From positions 69,961,679 to 70,025,678 of the forward strand of contig CM056586.1 in the NCBI GenBank assembly GCA_029721435.1: a stretch of 64,000 nucleotides of DNA, written 5' to 3'. Of this stretch, positions 1 to 11,190 are shown piece by piece. Source of the DNA: Gymnothorax reevesii (lineage: Eukaryota > Chordata > Actinopteri > Anguilliformes > Muraenidae). A program made the position numbers and the translations under genes. The stretch's first letter is position 1; every line of letters starts with the position of its first letter. Below the pieces are notes generated by a model, which had not been told where the DNA came from, did no database searches, and worked only from the letters and a program-made list of their open reading frames with translations.

Positions 1-320
1 TTTCAAAGTATATTATCTGATTATTTAGAATGAGCATTGTATAAAATTTTCATACACAATGATGTACCAAACATAGCATCCAATATAAATATTTTCCTTT
101 TTTTGCTGGGTTTATAAGACGCGTGTTTTCATTTTGAGTTTTTTTTTATGTTGTCATATTACTTTGTGTGGTAAATGTAGGACCCCAGGGAAGAACAGCT
201 GTATTTTGTAAATACGGCTGAATGGGCAATCCTCCGTTTCTTCATATTCTATATGTAAATCTTGTATATTGTATATTTTATCTGAATATGGAAATAAAAA
301 CAAACAACAAACAACAAGCA
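1..320. other. AT-rich unique sequence, nothing recognised
   Basis: This stretch is AT-rich with short T and A runs. It holds only a 62-codon minus-strand frame without any family signature. I see no repeat, RNA or exon in it. Confidence 0.5.
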
Positions 321-668
321 GCATGATAATGCTCAATCTCACAAAGCAAAAATCACCTCAAACTGGTTCCAAGACACGTTGAGAGTACTGCAATGGCCTC
401 CCCAGTCACCATATCTGAATTTAGGCTACTAGCCTACTAATAGCGTACCCTCGGCATAGTAGACCAGGATATTTGCACCATAAATGTCTGCAGGCAAATC
501 TGCAGAAATTTTGTGACGCACTCAAGTCATCGTGGGCCCGAAGCTCAAAGGAGTGTTTCCAACATCCTGTGAAATCCATTCCAGGAGGAACTGAGGTTAC
601 CCTGAGAGCAAAGGGAGGCCCTCCGCAGTATTAATAAGGTGTTCCCAATAAAGTGCTCGCTGAGAGTA
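321..668 (+). mobile_element. Tc1-like transposon, 3' part (family F)
   Basis: This is the decayed 3' third of a Tc1/mariner-superfamily element. The stretch at 394-420 reads WPPQSPYLN, the motif that leads to the last acidic residue of the DDE catalytic triad in Tc1 transposases, but the following Pro-Ile-Glu is lost. The right end (about 632-668) has the words AATAAGGTGTTCCCAATAAA and GTGCTCGCTGAG, which correspond to the inverted-repeat end of the same family seen at 13,211. The frame is interrupted and the 5' half is absent. Family assignment is from memory of fish Tc1 elements, so sub-family is uncertain. Confidence 0.8.
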
Positions 669-1640
669 TGTTACTTCAGTGTTTTTATCCTTTTAAAGAG
701 ACTTGAATATCAGCATTGTAATGTTCAGTTTAGAACCATATAATCAAATTTCTGTAGTCTTGCACCTCAAAGGGTACGCGACACACAAGTTGCGATCAAA
801 CCCTTGCATCTTTTTTCATTCCGGACTCCATAGTCCCCCAGGGACCGAGCTTCTGCAGCACTGAGTCCCAGAGGCCAGGCTGCTCTGAGCCTGTGGCCAG
901 GTGTCACAGCCAGATGAACAATTTACTGAAATATCACTCAGTGAAAGTGAGGAGGGCGACTGCCTGTAAAAGGAGATAGAAGGAGGGGGAAAAATATCCA
1001 ATCTGGGATAATAACAGCTGTGTAGTTTGTCACTTGAAGAGCATCCACTATCCTGTCTGTGGCAGATTATTTGCATTCCTCTGGTTCGCCATCGGCTGAA
1101 TAATGATTCACAAATCACTCTCCCAATACCAGTCAGTGGCTGCGATCCTGTGAATAGACCATTATACCTGGGACTGTAATTGGTGAGGACTTGACAGAGC
1201 TGCGAAATGGCAACCAAATAACAGAAAGGCTCTTGGCCCAGTGTTGACGGATGATTTTCATAATGTGATAGCTGTGACAGGCCGAATGAGCCGCAAGCCT
1301 GTGTGGGGGGTCCCTGGGGTCATCGCGCAGAAGAACCTAACAAACAGAGCACCCACACTTTCCACGCCCGTGCGGATACACGGCTGTGTCAATTAAGGGG
1401 CTTGAAGGTCCGCCACAAACCCCGTCTTCCAATTTTGCAAAACTTTGCCACTCACCAAGTCTTCTCCACCCTTGTCATCTGTTCTCCTTTGTCATTTTAA
1501 ATTCCTGCTGCAAGTACGCACTGAGCCACGAAGCTAGCTCCAGAGCAGAAACTAATGGGTTAAAATGAAAATCACTGAATTAATTTTTTTTTATAGTCCC
1601 ATCACACTGACGCATTCCTCTGTCTTTTGAATATACATTT
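669..1640. other. Unique sequence, moderate GC, no gene recognised
   Basis: The part at about 820-1,350 is GC-richer and has a 133-codon open minus-strand frame (816-1,217), but the conceptual protein is Ser/Cys-rich and low in information, with no domain I recognise and no splice or promoter context. I treat it as non-coding. It could be a conserved regulatory block. Confidence 0.4.
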
Positions 1641-1644
1641 AGAG

Positions 1645-1880
1645 TGAGGCCTCGTGACTTCAGACAGTGACACAATTTTCATCATTTTGGCTCTGCATAC
1701 CATAACAATGGATCTGAAATGAAGCAATCAAGGTGTGCTTGGTCTCTCAGCTGTAATTTATGGATTCGGCCAAAAATGCTGTAGGAACCGCTGAGGAATT
1801 CGAGCCATTTTTATACATTACCACCAATCCCACCCTCTCCCAATTTTAAGGGACAAAAGTTGTTGTAATTAGACTTACTA
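1645..1880. mobile_element. Tc1/mariner-type terminal fragment (family M), copy 1
   Basis: The words GACAGTGACACAATTTTCAT, TTTTGGCTCTGCATACCA and AAGGGACAAAAGT occur in the order seen in the end of a common fish DNA transposon whose terminal repeat begins TACAGTCAGGTCCATAA. The outermost terminus itself is degraded here. Two further copies lie at 5,335 and 18,770. Only the terminal non-coding part is kept. Confidence 0.7.
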
Positions 1881-2365
1881 GCACTATCAGAAATTGTATT
1901 GTCATTTCTAAAATTTCATTGCAGATCCTTCATGTTTTTTTGGCTTATCATTGGTTGACATTTTGTGGTAAACTTTAGGCAGTTTCTCTGGTAACCATGC
2001 AGCTGTGGCATGGTTTGAAGAGGCGTGCTTCAACACAGTATGGTTGCTCATGCAAGAGCACAAGCATTCGTACGCAACTTTATGACATCAATTTAGCCCT
2101 GTATACTTCAGCCGCGTCATATGTTTCCTGGAGAGCAAGATTGCCCCGGTTGGATCGTTCACTTGCTCTCTGCTTATTTTGGGCGATTTAGGAAACCCCC
2201 AATTTAATAACATAGCCGAAATCCTCCCCTGGCAGCCTAGTTTTCAAATTTTATCCTGTTACAAGCAGAAGTGGTAAAGTCCTGTCTGAAAATTTCAAGT
2301 GAAAAAAATTGATTAATATCTGCCCCTGTGCAAGTAAGTTTGGTTTTCAAAATCTATACAATGTT
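1881..2365. other. Unique AT-rich sequence
   Basis: No repeat or coding signature is seen. A 64-codon frame (1,997-2,191) shows no recognisable family. Confidence 0.4.
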
Positions 2366-2369
2366 TAAT

Positions 2370-2825
2370 CGTATCCCCCAGACGAAGTCGGGGCTACTAT
2401 GGGTTTGGCCTTGTCGCGCGTCCGCGTCTTCCACCACCGGTGAGATTTCCTTGTGGACGCTCTACAGGCCACAAATTTAAACTATTTCTTTAATATTTCG
2501 TAGGTATATGGGCAGTGGTTAGGACACAGTGCCCATCGATTTTGGTTGCTATTGTAACATAATTCACAAAATAACAGAAAATTTTGAGTCAAAAATAAGC
2601 CAAAATGTGCAAAGGAGATAACTGGAGCGCGCCTGCTGAACCCTTCAGTGTGTCTAGTAAAGTTGCAGAATTAATTATGAAACTTTAGATGAGCAGTAGC
2701 CTTTTGTGATGTAGTGATATATAGTGGGTCAAAAACTTACACAAAATGAGAAGAAAAGGGAACGTTTAGGCAATTGGGGGCTACACCCATTGGTCGCGGG
2801 TGAATGACCTGTCTAGTTTATAAAA
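2370..2825. repeat. Candidate non-autonomous element of unknown class
   Basis: A CpG-rich start (CCCCAGACGAAGTCGGGGCT, then a run of CG dinucleotides to about 2,440) is followed by AT-rich sequence and closes with GGGGGCTACACCCATTGGTC near 2,787. The GGGGCTACT / GGGGGCTAC pair at the two ends is a direct, not inverted, similarity. The CpG-rich head unlike the flanks suggests an inserted repeat, but boundaries and class are uncertain. Confidence 0.3.
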
Positions 2826-3730
2826 TATCCTGCATTTCTATAGAATATGGACGTGACTGAGGTATTTGCACATATTTTTACTATCCGCAAAACACAATGT
2901 CGAGTCAAAAAAAAACTGCGGAACCGAAGAATTCACAAATTTTTACATGCGTAAACTACTGCCAGAAAACAGTTGATTCTTATTAGTTTTACATCTAAAT
3001 GAAATTATATTCAGTTTAATCCACAATCCTTGACTGATTCAAATGTTGCTATCATAAAGTCAATGATGGGAGATTTGGATGGCAATATTTTCAATGCGAT
3101 CCGAGCCAGCAGCCATTAAACAGGTCACGTAACCCATATCCAGCCGTGATGCGGTATTTACTCGGTAACCGTACTGAGGCCCTGCTGGGGTCGGAGCAAT
3201 GAAAGTGCAGGACTGGGGAGGACAATCACGCTTTGGCATGGTACGGAGCTACTGGGCCTAGTGTGAACTCCCCCTTAGAATCCCTTCCGAAGGGTTGGCA
3301 AGTAAGAGGGAAAAAATTCACCCACTTTTGGTTGTGCGTAGTTGCAGAACATTACTATTGTGACTTTGTCTCGATGTTAAACTGTCTGTGGTCCCAGATA
3401 CTCTGGCAGTGCTTTATTCACTGACAGAATCCTATCGCAGTCAAACAAGCAGCAACAGCTGGGTATATATGACACAAAAGATGACTCAACACAGTATGTT
3501 TCAATCAATTTACTGGGCCCTATTGCAAGGTGCTTGAGTTTCATGAAAACAAAAATTGTAATGGAACGTCGCTCGGAATTCCAGGCCCCCGACCCCAAAC
3601 CTCACCCTGACTTTTCATCTCCAAAGATAAATTTTTTTTTGTAATCCTGTATCCACAAACATAAGCATGCTGACAGTGACCATAGATCTGCCAATTTAGC
3701 TTACTAGACGGTTTACGTTGTGTTATTGCT
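2826..3730. other. Unique sequence, nothing recognised
   Basis: Only short frames on both strands, no motif, no simple repeat. A GC-richer part at 3,120-3,310 is not explained. Confidence 0.4.
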
Positions 3731-3734
3731 TTAA

Positions 3735-3940
3735 AACCTCCTTTATGCATAATACAAATAATGCCAATTTCTGATTGTTGTGCATGAGCCTATTTAAGGA
3801 TTTCTAACTCAGTATTTGTGTCAAAGACACTAGGAAAATTATTTCAATGAAGCAAGACATTCGCAAATTCAATTACAGAATTATTTAGCAATTAAATTTT
3901 GGAATTTACAGATACCGTCATCTATATTTGCGCAGTGGGG
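3735..3940 (-). mobile_element. piggyBac-type MITE family i, copy 1
   Basis: This ~205-bp segment is the reverse complement of the element at 22,449-22,646. Shared words include GACTCAGTATTTGTGTC on this strand (its reverse complement is in the other copy), AAGCAAGACATT, ACAGAATTATTTAG and TATTTGCGCAG. It is preceded by TTAA (3,731-3,734) and followed by GTAA then ATTAA (3,941-3,948), a decayed TTAA duplication. The terminus reads TTGCGCAGTGGGGG against TCTGCGCAAAGGGG in the other copy. Non-coding. TTAA target duplications and CCC-starting ends are the hallmark of piggyBac-superfamily elements. Confidence 0.75.
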
Positions 3941-3944
3941 GTAA

Positions 3945-5334
3945 ATTAAAACTGATTGTTTTAATTTGACTGATTCACTTAAGACTCTCACCTTTCTTGG
4001 GAAGAAAAGATGTTATTGCCTGATGGGCTCTTGATGTGCTCTTAACCTCTCTTTCTCTCTTCTCGAATATTTTTTGATATCCCAATTTTATTATTTTTTT
4101 TTTCAATATTGCTCTTTTCCTCACTAAGCTCCTCAGTAAGATGTCACTCATAGCCTTCTCCTTTAATTTCTGGTAGGCTAACCATAGCTAGGGGTATTGC
4201 TGCTATAAATCGCTGCTTCCCTTAGTATATAAGAATATGAGCCACCAGGTGCTTTTAGCGAACCGAGCAGAACACCATGGACCAAACCATTTTTTAAAAG
4301 GGGGGATATACTCAGAAAATAGAAAGTTCCTTCTCATTTCGCATGATACCAGGGCTTTGTCTTTGATGCTACTCTGATGCTTTAAACGCGAATTTGGCTA
4401 TTCAAAGTCATAGGACGAGGCCCACATTACTGACTACTGGAGTTTTCTGAGAGCTGTAAAATGGGCTTTGGGCTCCAAGAATTGCCGTCACCTCTCCCTT
4501 CTGGACAAACGCCTCGATCACAGCCCTAAAATGAAAAAAAAAAATTCTCAATACAGATGGAAGGTTGTTGTTTTTCATTACAACCTTAAAGAAATATCAT
4601 ATTGGAAAAATATTGCTTGAAAAATGTGAAATTTACATCCAAATGCTCCTTGCCCAAGAAAAAAAGAAACTGAGTGTGAAATTTGTATGTATTTCCACAG
4701 GAAGTGCAAAGAGAAATAATCTAGATATTTGAACAATATTATTACACACAGTTATTCTGTTTAGTCGTTAAACTGAAACATTATCAGTCAAAATGCAATG
4801 TCGGTCAAATTTACTGAAACTGAGAAAGGTTGGGATAGAGACCCAGAGTTCTGACCTACATGCAGTAGCGGTGTACAATCGCCTGGTGCTCAACTAATAT
4901 AAAGATTCAGCACAAAGCTCTGTCTTCTCTGAACAAATGATGCCTGAAATTTTTATTCTTCTCATAATGGAATTTCAATGGGCTTTGCTGCAAATCTAGT
5001 GGAAATTTTTGCATATTAAGTAGAAAAAAATTAAATGTTAACCACATTTTAATGTGATTAAGGCTGACAGGAACATTATTTCTGCTAATCATTCACTGGC
5101 TCAAAAAGCTCAAAACATTCTGAGGCCCAAATAGTGTTTGTAGCATCAACCTACATGTCAAACTTGGGACGGGGGGGGGGGGGGCACACAAACATTTAAT
5201 GATTCTCTATGTATTACTCTGAACTACTTGAACAGCCAGCAGTTGTATATGCTAATCTGCGGGAAAAAATTCTAAAGTAGAGAACAATCAAGACAACCCA
5301 GAGGGAGGCAGTAACACAGAAATGAAGGCAGACC
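3945..5334. other. Unique sequence with a 14-base poly-G
   Basis: No exon or transposon is recognised. A run of 14 G lies at 5,171-5,184. The rest is AT-rich with short A/T runs. Confidence 0.45.
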
Positions 5335-5530
5335 CATGAGTATTGAGACAGTGATGCAATTTTCTTAATTTTGGCCCTGAATGCTACCATAATCAAGATT
5401 TGCAGGAAGTGTAGACTTTCAACTTTAATTTAAGGGTTTTATCAAAAATATTGTACGAATCATGGAAGAATTACAAGCATTTTCACACATACACATGGGA
5501 GGGGGGATAAAAAGGGCTGCCTTTCCAACA
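5335..5530. mobile_element. Tc1/mariner-type terminal fragment (family M), copy 2
   Basis: The segment has GAGACAGTGATGCAATTTTC, TTTTGGCCCTGAATGCTACC and AAGTGTAGACTTTCAACTTT in the same order as family M ends at 1,645 and 18,770. The extreme terminus is degraded and no transposase part is present. Confidence 0.7.
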
Positions 5531-6550
5531 TCAGTAATCTGACTGGATGCAAATACCCTCAAATGAAACTCCAAAGCTTGTAAGTCAACAGTTTTTGTGC
5601 ATATTCATTATTTACAATTAACTCTACTTAACATGATGTGATACATGGCTAAAATAACAATGTCCAATTATCTACGTACCTGACTGTATATTTACACACA
5701 CACATGCAAACAAAGCAGTGGAAATGTGATTTATGTCTCAAGTTACCAGTGAGGGTAAGGTGTAGAAACACCTTTCAGCTTCAGGACAACCTGAATCCTT
5801 ATCGGAATGCTGTCCTACAGGTTGTAAAGTATATGGAATATCGGACCATTTCTTTTTCATTAAGGGGTCGAGTGCTGCTGACTCCTGTTTATGAGTGTTT
5901 GTGCATTAATCCTGCATACTGGTTTCAGGTTGGCTCCCTGCCCAAGCTTATTTGTTTTGCTAAGCTCACAGTGCGCAGTTATTTTTAAGGCTGAGCGGCA
6001 CAGGTATTTGTCCCATTCTGTAGTGATTTTTTAGGCTGTGGCTTTGGACTGTGTAACTCCTATCCCGCTTCAGCTGTCAGTGCGCCTCAACTTGAGTTTC
6101 TCTTGGTCAAAACAGTCTGATAATAACTAAAAAACGAGATAGACTCAGTTTATATTCCAAAATTAAACGTATTCAAAATTGTGGTGATCAGTACACCTGC
6201 AATTCAGACGCTGACTCCTGACTGTTTGACCACGCTGGAAGTTTCTTGCCTCATTTATTCCTTGAAAATCACATAAAACTTTGTAGTTTTTGACTTGTTT
6301 TAGTCATTCATATGTGATACTTACACTCATCTGATGCGAAACCTACGCAATTAATGCAAATGACATTGATGCACAATGTTGCTGTCTTTTTATTTGTGCT
6401 TTTGTCACCTCAAATGTTTTTTTATGTGATATTTCTGATATTTAGACCAACCTAGCATTCAAAAATGCTTTTACCTAAATGTATTAATGGATTAAAAGCC
6501 ACTGTTCAGGTAAATTTGACGGAGATGATATTTATTTCTTTCATAATTAT
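5531..6550. other. Unique sequence; possible Tc1 scrap at 5,750-5,850
   Basis: The stretch around 5,760-5,850 (CACCTTTCAGCTTCAGGACA and on) vaguely follows the C-terminal coding part of family F Tc1 read on the minus strand, but similarity is too weak to call. A 94-codon plus frame (5,704-5,988) has no recognisable domain. Confidence 0.3.
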
Positions 6551-6551
6551 A

Positions 6552-6916
6552 CTCAACAAAAAAAGTTAAGGAATACTCGACTTTGATCCAAGTATGTGAA
6601 ATGTAAAAACTGACGCTAAATTTTAAGTGTTTTTTTTTTTACGTCACTGGTGTTAATCCGAGACACAAGAATGCATCAAAACATTTGATCAGATGACGTT
6701 TTTACCCCCAAAACAGGGTATCCACGGGGAAGACCAAAATCACAACAAGCCCAAACCATTAGATCAAAACGTTAAACAATGTCCAACGTCATTTCAGTAT
6801 CGTGTGTGACGACCACGTGCTCTCAGTGCAGCTTAAGAGTGTCTTAGGAAGCTCAGGACAAGAGAAAATCAGAAAGAAAAAACTCAGTGGTCCTTAACTT
6901 TTCTTGTTGAGTTTAC
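6552..6916. mobile_element. Non-autonomous Tc1/mariner-like MITE
   Basis: The ends are inverted copies: left ACTCAACAAAAAAAGTTAAG and right CTTAACTTTTCTTGTTGAGT, about 22 of 25 positions pairing. The interior (~320 bp) has no open frame of note. The size, the long AT-rich inverted ends and the adjoining TA suggest a deleted Tc1/mariner-type element. No transposase remnant is left, so the autonomous parent is unknown. Confidence 0.7.
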
Positions 6917-8280
6917 TTTCTATTTTTGTGGTTGTTTTTAATGTTATTGCAGTTATTGTCGGCCCACATCTCATTATTACCTCATGCTGCACTTTATGAA
7001 GATACCCGCTCTCTTAGTCCGTACAGCGAATGTTGACTGTATTCTGCTTTTATGTAACATAAAAAAATTAAGGGGGGATGAAGGCGTACGTTGAAACTAA
7101 CTACCTGTAACTTTTCCTGGTTTAATTGGTTTTGAACTGATTACAGAGTTTTTTTAAAACCCAAATACTGAACTTCATTTTAAACCAATTTAATATGAGC
7201 ATAGTAGCGCTTTATTTTTCTCAGAATATAATTCCAGTGTTGGAATATTTGTAGAAAAACGCCTGCTTCCCACTGTGTAGTCTGACATGGTCATACTGAG
7301 AAACATATAAATATATTTTAAAAAAACTTTTTTGGATTTTTGGCTCTATTTGGTGTTCAAAGGTGTGCGATATAATTTTGTTTTTTTGTTTTTTTTTCAC
7401 AATGAAAAAATTGATTGAAAGTTAAAGTAATGTTTCGAGATTTAAATAGCTAAATTAGCTGAAGTACAAGCAATGATTTTTTTTCTTTATTTGATTAACA
7501 AACACTTATCCCACATTTAATACAGCAATATACAATTTCTCAACGACACAAGTGGCAACTCGAACTTCACCAGGACTCATAGGACTGTGCTGAAATTTCA
7601 CTAATGAAATACTAATGAGCTTGAGCTTAACTCACGGCAGCCCCAAATGATCGTTTCTCAATCACTTGATTATTTTATTTTCTTTATGTGTTTTTGTTTG
7701 CACCTTGCACAGATGAACAATGACAGAATTCGACAACGAAACTGAACAATAATCACCTGCATTCGTACAGATGGAAGATTTGATTTATTGAGTTGGTTAG
7801 GGGGCAACAGGATGTGCAAACACCGTACAAACAATCTACTTGTGTCTCAGCTGTTTTACCTGCACTGGCCCTCGAAATAACTTTATCCCCATTAAAGTAA
7901 GACCATAAGGTAGACGACAAAGGGACTTGAACAGCCCTGACAAATACAATGGACTTCGGGAGAAGCAGAGGCATAATCCTCTCAGAGCTGCTAAATCTGA
8001 AGTCCCAGTGAGAGCTGTAGCCTCTCCCCCGGAAGAGGAGAGACCTGAATACGAACACCAAAACAATCCCTCCTCCCCTCCGCACCGTTCCCACATAATC
8101 ACTTCCAACACACACCCCTACTCCCGCCCGACCTGCACCAAACTGCCGGACCACGTCTTCTCATCTAGTTCTATTTCACCCTCCTCTTCAGATCCCAGTG
8201 CATGTCAAGCACTCTCTGCAGTGACCTCCCTTCATACAGATGAACGTAAAGAACTACATGCACACTCATACACATACATT
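6917..8280. other. Unique sequence, no gene recognised
   Basis: AT-rich to about 7,720, then GC-richer. Overlapping frames at 7,753-8,154 (minus) and 7,927-8,301 (plus) are open on both strands at once and have low-complexity Ser/Pro content, so I read them as chance. No domain is recognised. Confidence 0.4.
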
Positions 8281-8324
8281 AATACACATGTGCACCCATA
8301 AACACAATATCTATAAGTACTGAC

Positions 8325-8407
8325 ACACACACGCGTTCATATACTCTGATACGTACACACAACCACACATGCATGCACGCACACACACAGACACACACAC
8401 ACACACA
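8325..8407. repeat. Imperfect CA-rich microsatellite
   Basis: CACACA-type repeats broken by GCATGC and GACA units. It gives rise to a spurious 154-codon frame (8,311-8,775, minus) with alternating Val/Cys. Confidence 0.85.
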
Positions 8408-8410
8408 AAA

Positions 8411-8940
8411 GGGGTACGTGAGCTTATGATACTATTTGAGGCAGGAAAGTCTACGCTCAGCTGGAGACTTTTTATCTTCGCAGCAGTAAATTCTTGTGAG
8501 GCTAACAGCGCCGTGGCCGTCGTTACGGGAGGATCGCTCTTTGCTCCAGGGGCTCCATCCAGGGCCCTGATGGAGGGGCCTCGGCCTGGGCCCAGCGGGG
8601 CACAAAGCAAACGCGATGGCGGCAGACTAAGTGACATCTCGCCCGCTCTTTGCGAGTCATTATTCGGCCGTACCGGAAAACGGCGACGATTCTGGCGCTT
8701 TAATTGATCCTCGCTCATCGGCAGGCCGCGCCAGAGGACGTGGAGGCCAAGTGACCGCAGACCCGTACGGAACAAAAAAAAAAAGACAATAAGGCATCGG
8801 CGCGGCTCCAGCTCAGCTCATTGAGCCTGTGAGAAAATGAACTGCAGACAGACGCGACCCCTTCGCATCGTCGCCAAATAACTCCTCGCGCTGTGCCTGC
8901 AGTTTTGTCATCTGCTGCCATTGAATGGAAAACTGAAGGG
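8411..8940. other. GC-rich unique block, possible regulatory sequence
   Basis: The block is GC- and CpG-richer than its surroundings, has no transposon signature and no convincing exon; opposing frames at 8,369-8,707 (plus) and 8,311-8,775 (minus) overlap each other. A conserved non-coding element is one explanation, but this cannot be tested from a single sequence. Confidence 0.3.
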
Positions 8941-9018
8941 TGGGGGAGGGGCAGGGTTCCAGGGGATGGGGGTGGTGGCGGGTGTGTGTGTGTGTGTGTT
9001 GGGGGGGGGGTTAGGGGT
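8941..9018. repeat. G-rich tract with (GT)n and poly-G
   Basis: Several G runs (GGGGGAGGGG, GGGGATGGGGGT) are followed by about nine GT units (8,981-8,999) and ten G (9,001-9,010). The G runs on the plus strand could form a quadruplex. Confidence 0.8.
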
Positions 9019-9049
9019 TGTCAAAATTTGACAATTGTGACAGGAGCAG

Positions 9050-9400
9050 CGCGACTGTAGCGCCGCAGAATTCCTGGTGAATTTTTCTATCTCCCTCTCT
9101 TTTTAAAACCCTGTCCTGGGTGACAGCTTAATGTGTACCACATGCAATATTTATTCTCATCTTGTATCTCGCTGTCGGGCCATCCAGGGGAGTACAAAGA
9201 ATGTCACTTATTAGAATAAAAGCGCAGAGAAGGTAATCAAGGGCATATGTGGCATCGGCCAATCGGGGATTGGCTCCGGCATCCCTTTCCCATTCATAAC
9301 AGTCCAGCGATCGCTCTGATAACAAGCTTTCAGGAGCTCCTTGTGGCACAGCTAAATTCATTTATTTAGCTTGTTAAAGTTGGCCTGCTGCAGGCGTATA
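9050..9400. other. Unique block, candidate conserved non-coding element
   Basis: Balanced base composition, no repeat similarity, and words such as TTTATTCTCATC, AAAAGCGCAG and TTCATTTATTTAGC that resemble clustered transcription-factor sites. Frames are short. The call as a regulatory element is inference from texture alone. Confidence 0.3.
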
Positions 9401-10384
9401 CTCACTGTGACACGTGGATTTTTTTAACCTCATCACAAAGATAATAAATAACGCAAGTTGTCACAGCCGTAACTATCAAAATATATCATAAACTAACCGT
9501 TTTCGAATGTGCACAAGATCCCCATACTCTTATATCAGAAGTAAAAATTGGCCTTGGAAACTCAGTGACGTGTGGTGAGGTCAGTAACAGGGTTGGTTCT
9601 GGCCGTCATGAAAGGCAGATTTACTCTCCATGAACTTTACGCTTGCACGCTCACGCAAGCACACACACCAGCCAATATCAAGCTAGTTCTTATCACCGAC
9701 GCCACAGGAATCACTCATAACCCCTGAATACAGAACAACTGGCTCTGAAATGTGACGACTAAGCATCAGTTTGCTCTACATCAGTGATAGATTGGAATTC
9801 AGCCATCTTCATCCTTAAATATGGCACATCGACTAATTTTGCAACTGTCTTCCGCCCAGTCAGCCAAAATTAAAACGCACACGTCAGTTCAGTATGAAGC
9901 CGAACATAAAATTTGATAACGCAGACCAGCCATTACAGTGAACAAACACAACAATGTGGCAACAAATCATTCGACCACGAGTTGAGCAGAGAGAAACGCC
10001 CACCGTGCAAAAAGAGATGCACGTCTTTCAGAAAAAGAGAGTGATTGCGAAGCTAATGGACACTGTTCAGTTTCAGCCTGATTCATAAGGCTTCGCATAT
10101 TCATTCTTCTGGGAAAATTAATGACAAAAAATGAAATGAGATAACTGCTGAGAGTTGTGATGTTACGTCTGACACTGAAGCTCCAAAACTTCAAAATTAT
10201 TTGATCAATCAAAATTATTGGAAAGTCCTTTTGAAGCACTGTGCCAAGGCTTATTGGTGGCCTATTTGCTCAGTAAATGAATTCACTTAATTGAACGATT
10301 AATCGGAAACAGGTTTCGAGTTAACCTGCATTATGGTAATGTCACTGGTTGTAGACACAGTTTTATTTTTACATAAGTAAACTT
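9401..10384. other. Unique sequence, nothing recognised
   Basis: Short frames only (longest 90 codons, minus, 9,967-10,239, no domain). A short CACACAC tract lies near 9,660. Confidence 0.4.
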
Positions 10385-11190
10385 TAAACCCTAGTCACAC
10401 TGGTGCCGGAATGCCGTCGGAATGAAAATTCTTTGTATATTCTTGGATATGTGAAGTGCGTTCTAAAATTCTGACTGCATTCTGATTGCATTCCAAATAT
10501 TCGGGGCCATTCTTGTGGCCGGCCCGAATGTTTTGCTCATGCTCAAAATTTTCCAGGTGCATTTGAAGTGGAGAAATATTGAAAGGCATCCGCAGTGTAT
10601 TCTAACTGCGCTCTGACAGCATTATAAATATGGCATTCCAACTGCATTTAAAACATTCTGATTGCATTCGAGGGAGAATTGAAACAGCAAGCCACGTCAA
10701 ATCCTGCTAGAATGTCCTGAATGTGCCGCAAATGACCCAGAATGCACCTCGAATGCATCTCGACTGCTGCAGGAATCTATTTCGACATTAAAACAATTCA
10801 CCTTAAAAATAATCCCTCAAAAATAATGATTGGTCACGACCTGTTTTCAATCATTCATTTAAATTACCATCACAGAAACTGAAAACTCTCAACATTATCA
10901 GTTCGGCCAGTTTTCATTAATAACGCATACCTGTTAACTCTCACACATTCGGCATCAGTTTTAATGGCATATTTACGTTCCCCTGCTGTAGTCAGCAATT
11001 ACTCAATCAATGCATATGGGACACTCGTGTTACATTCTAAGTATTCAAGCTGCATTTTCAGTTTGAATTCTTGGATGGTCCAACAATATTCGGCAGCCAA
11101 TCCGGGAGTGTTCTGACTGCATTCGAGGTGAATTTGCACAGCATTCGAGGCACCTTCCAACCAGACTTCAGGTGGTGTGCAGGCAGCAAT
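10385..11190. repeat. Field of degenerate GCATTCGA-like motifs; possible DNA transposon
   Basis: Two blocks (10,400-10,780 and 11,030-11,170) are filled with variants of TGCATTCGA/GAATGC, for example CTGACTGCATTCTGATTGCA, AACTGCATTT, GATTGCATTCGAGG, AATGCACCTCGAATGCATCT and GACTGCATTCGAGGTGAA. The stretch between them is plain AT-rich sequence. Dense subterminal repeats on both sides of a core are typical of some DNA transposons (hAT, CACTA and others). I see no clean terminal repeat or target duplication, so class is open. Confidence 0.5.

Noticed and set aside
816..1217. 133-codon minus-strand frame
   Set aside because: Ser/Cys-rich, no family resemblance, no splice or promoter context.
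7753..8301. Overlapping frames on both strands
   Set aside because: Simultaneous openness on both strands reflects composition; no domain on either.
8311..8775. 154-codon minus-strand frame
   Set aside because: It runs through a CA-rich microsatellite, has a repetitive Val/Cys C-terminus, overlaps an open plus frame and shows no domain.
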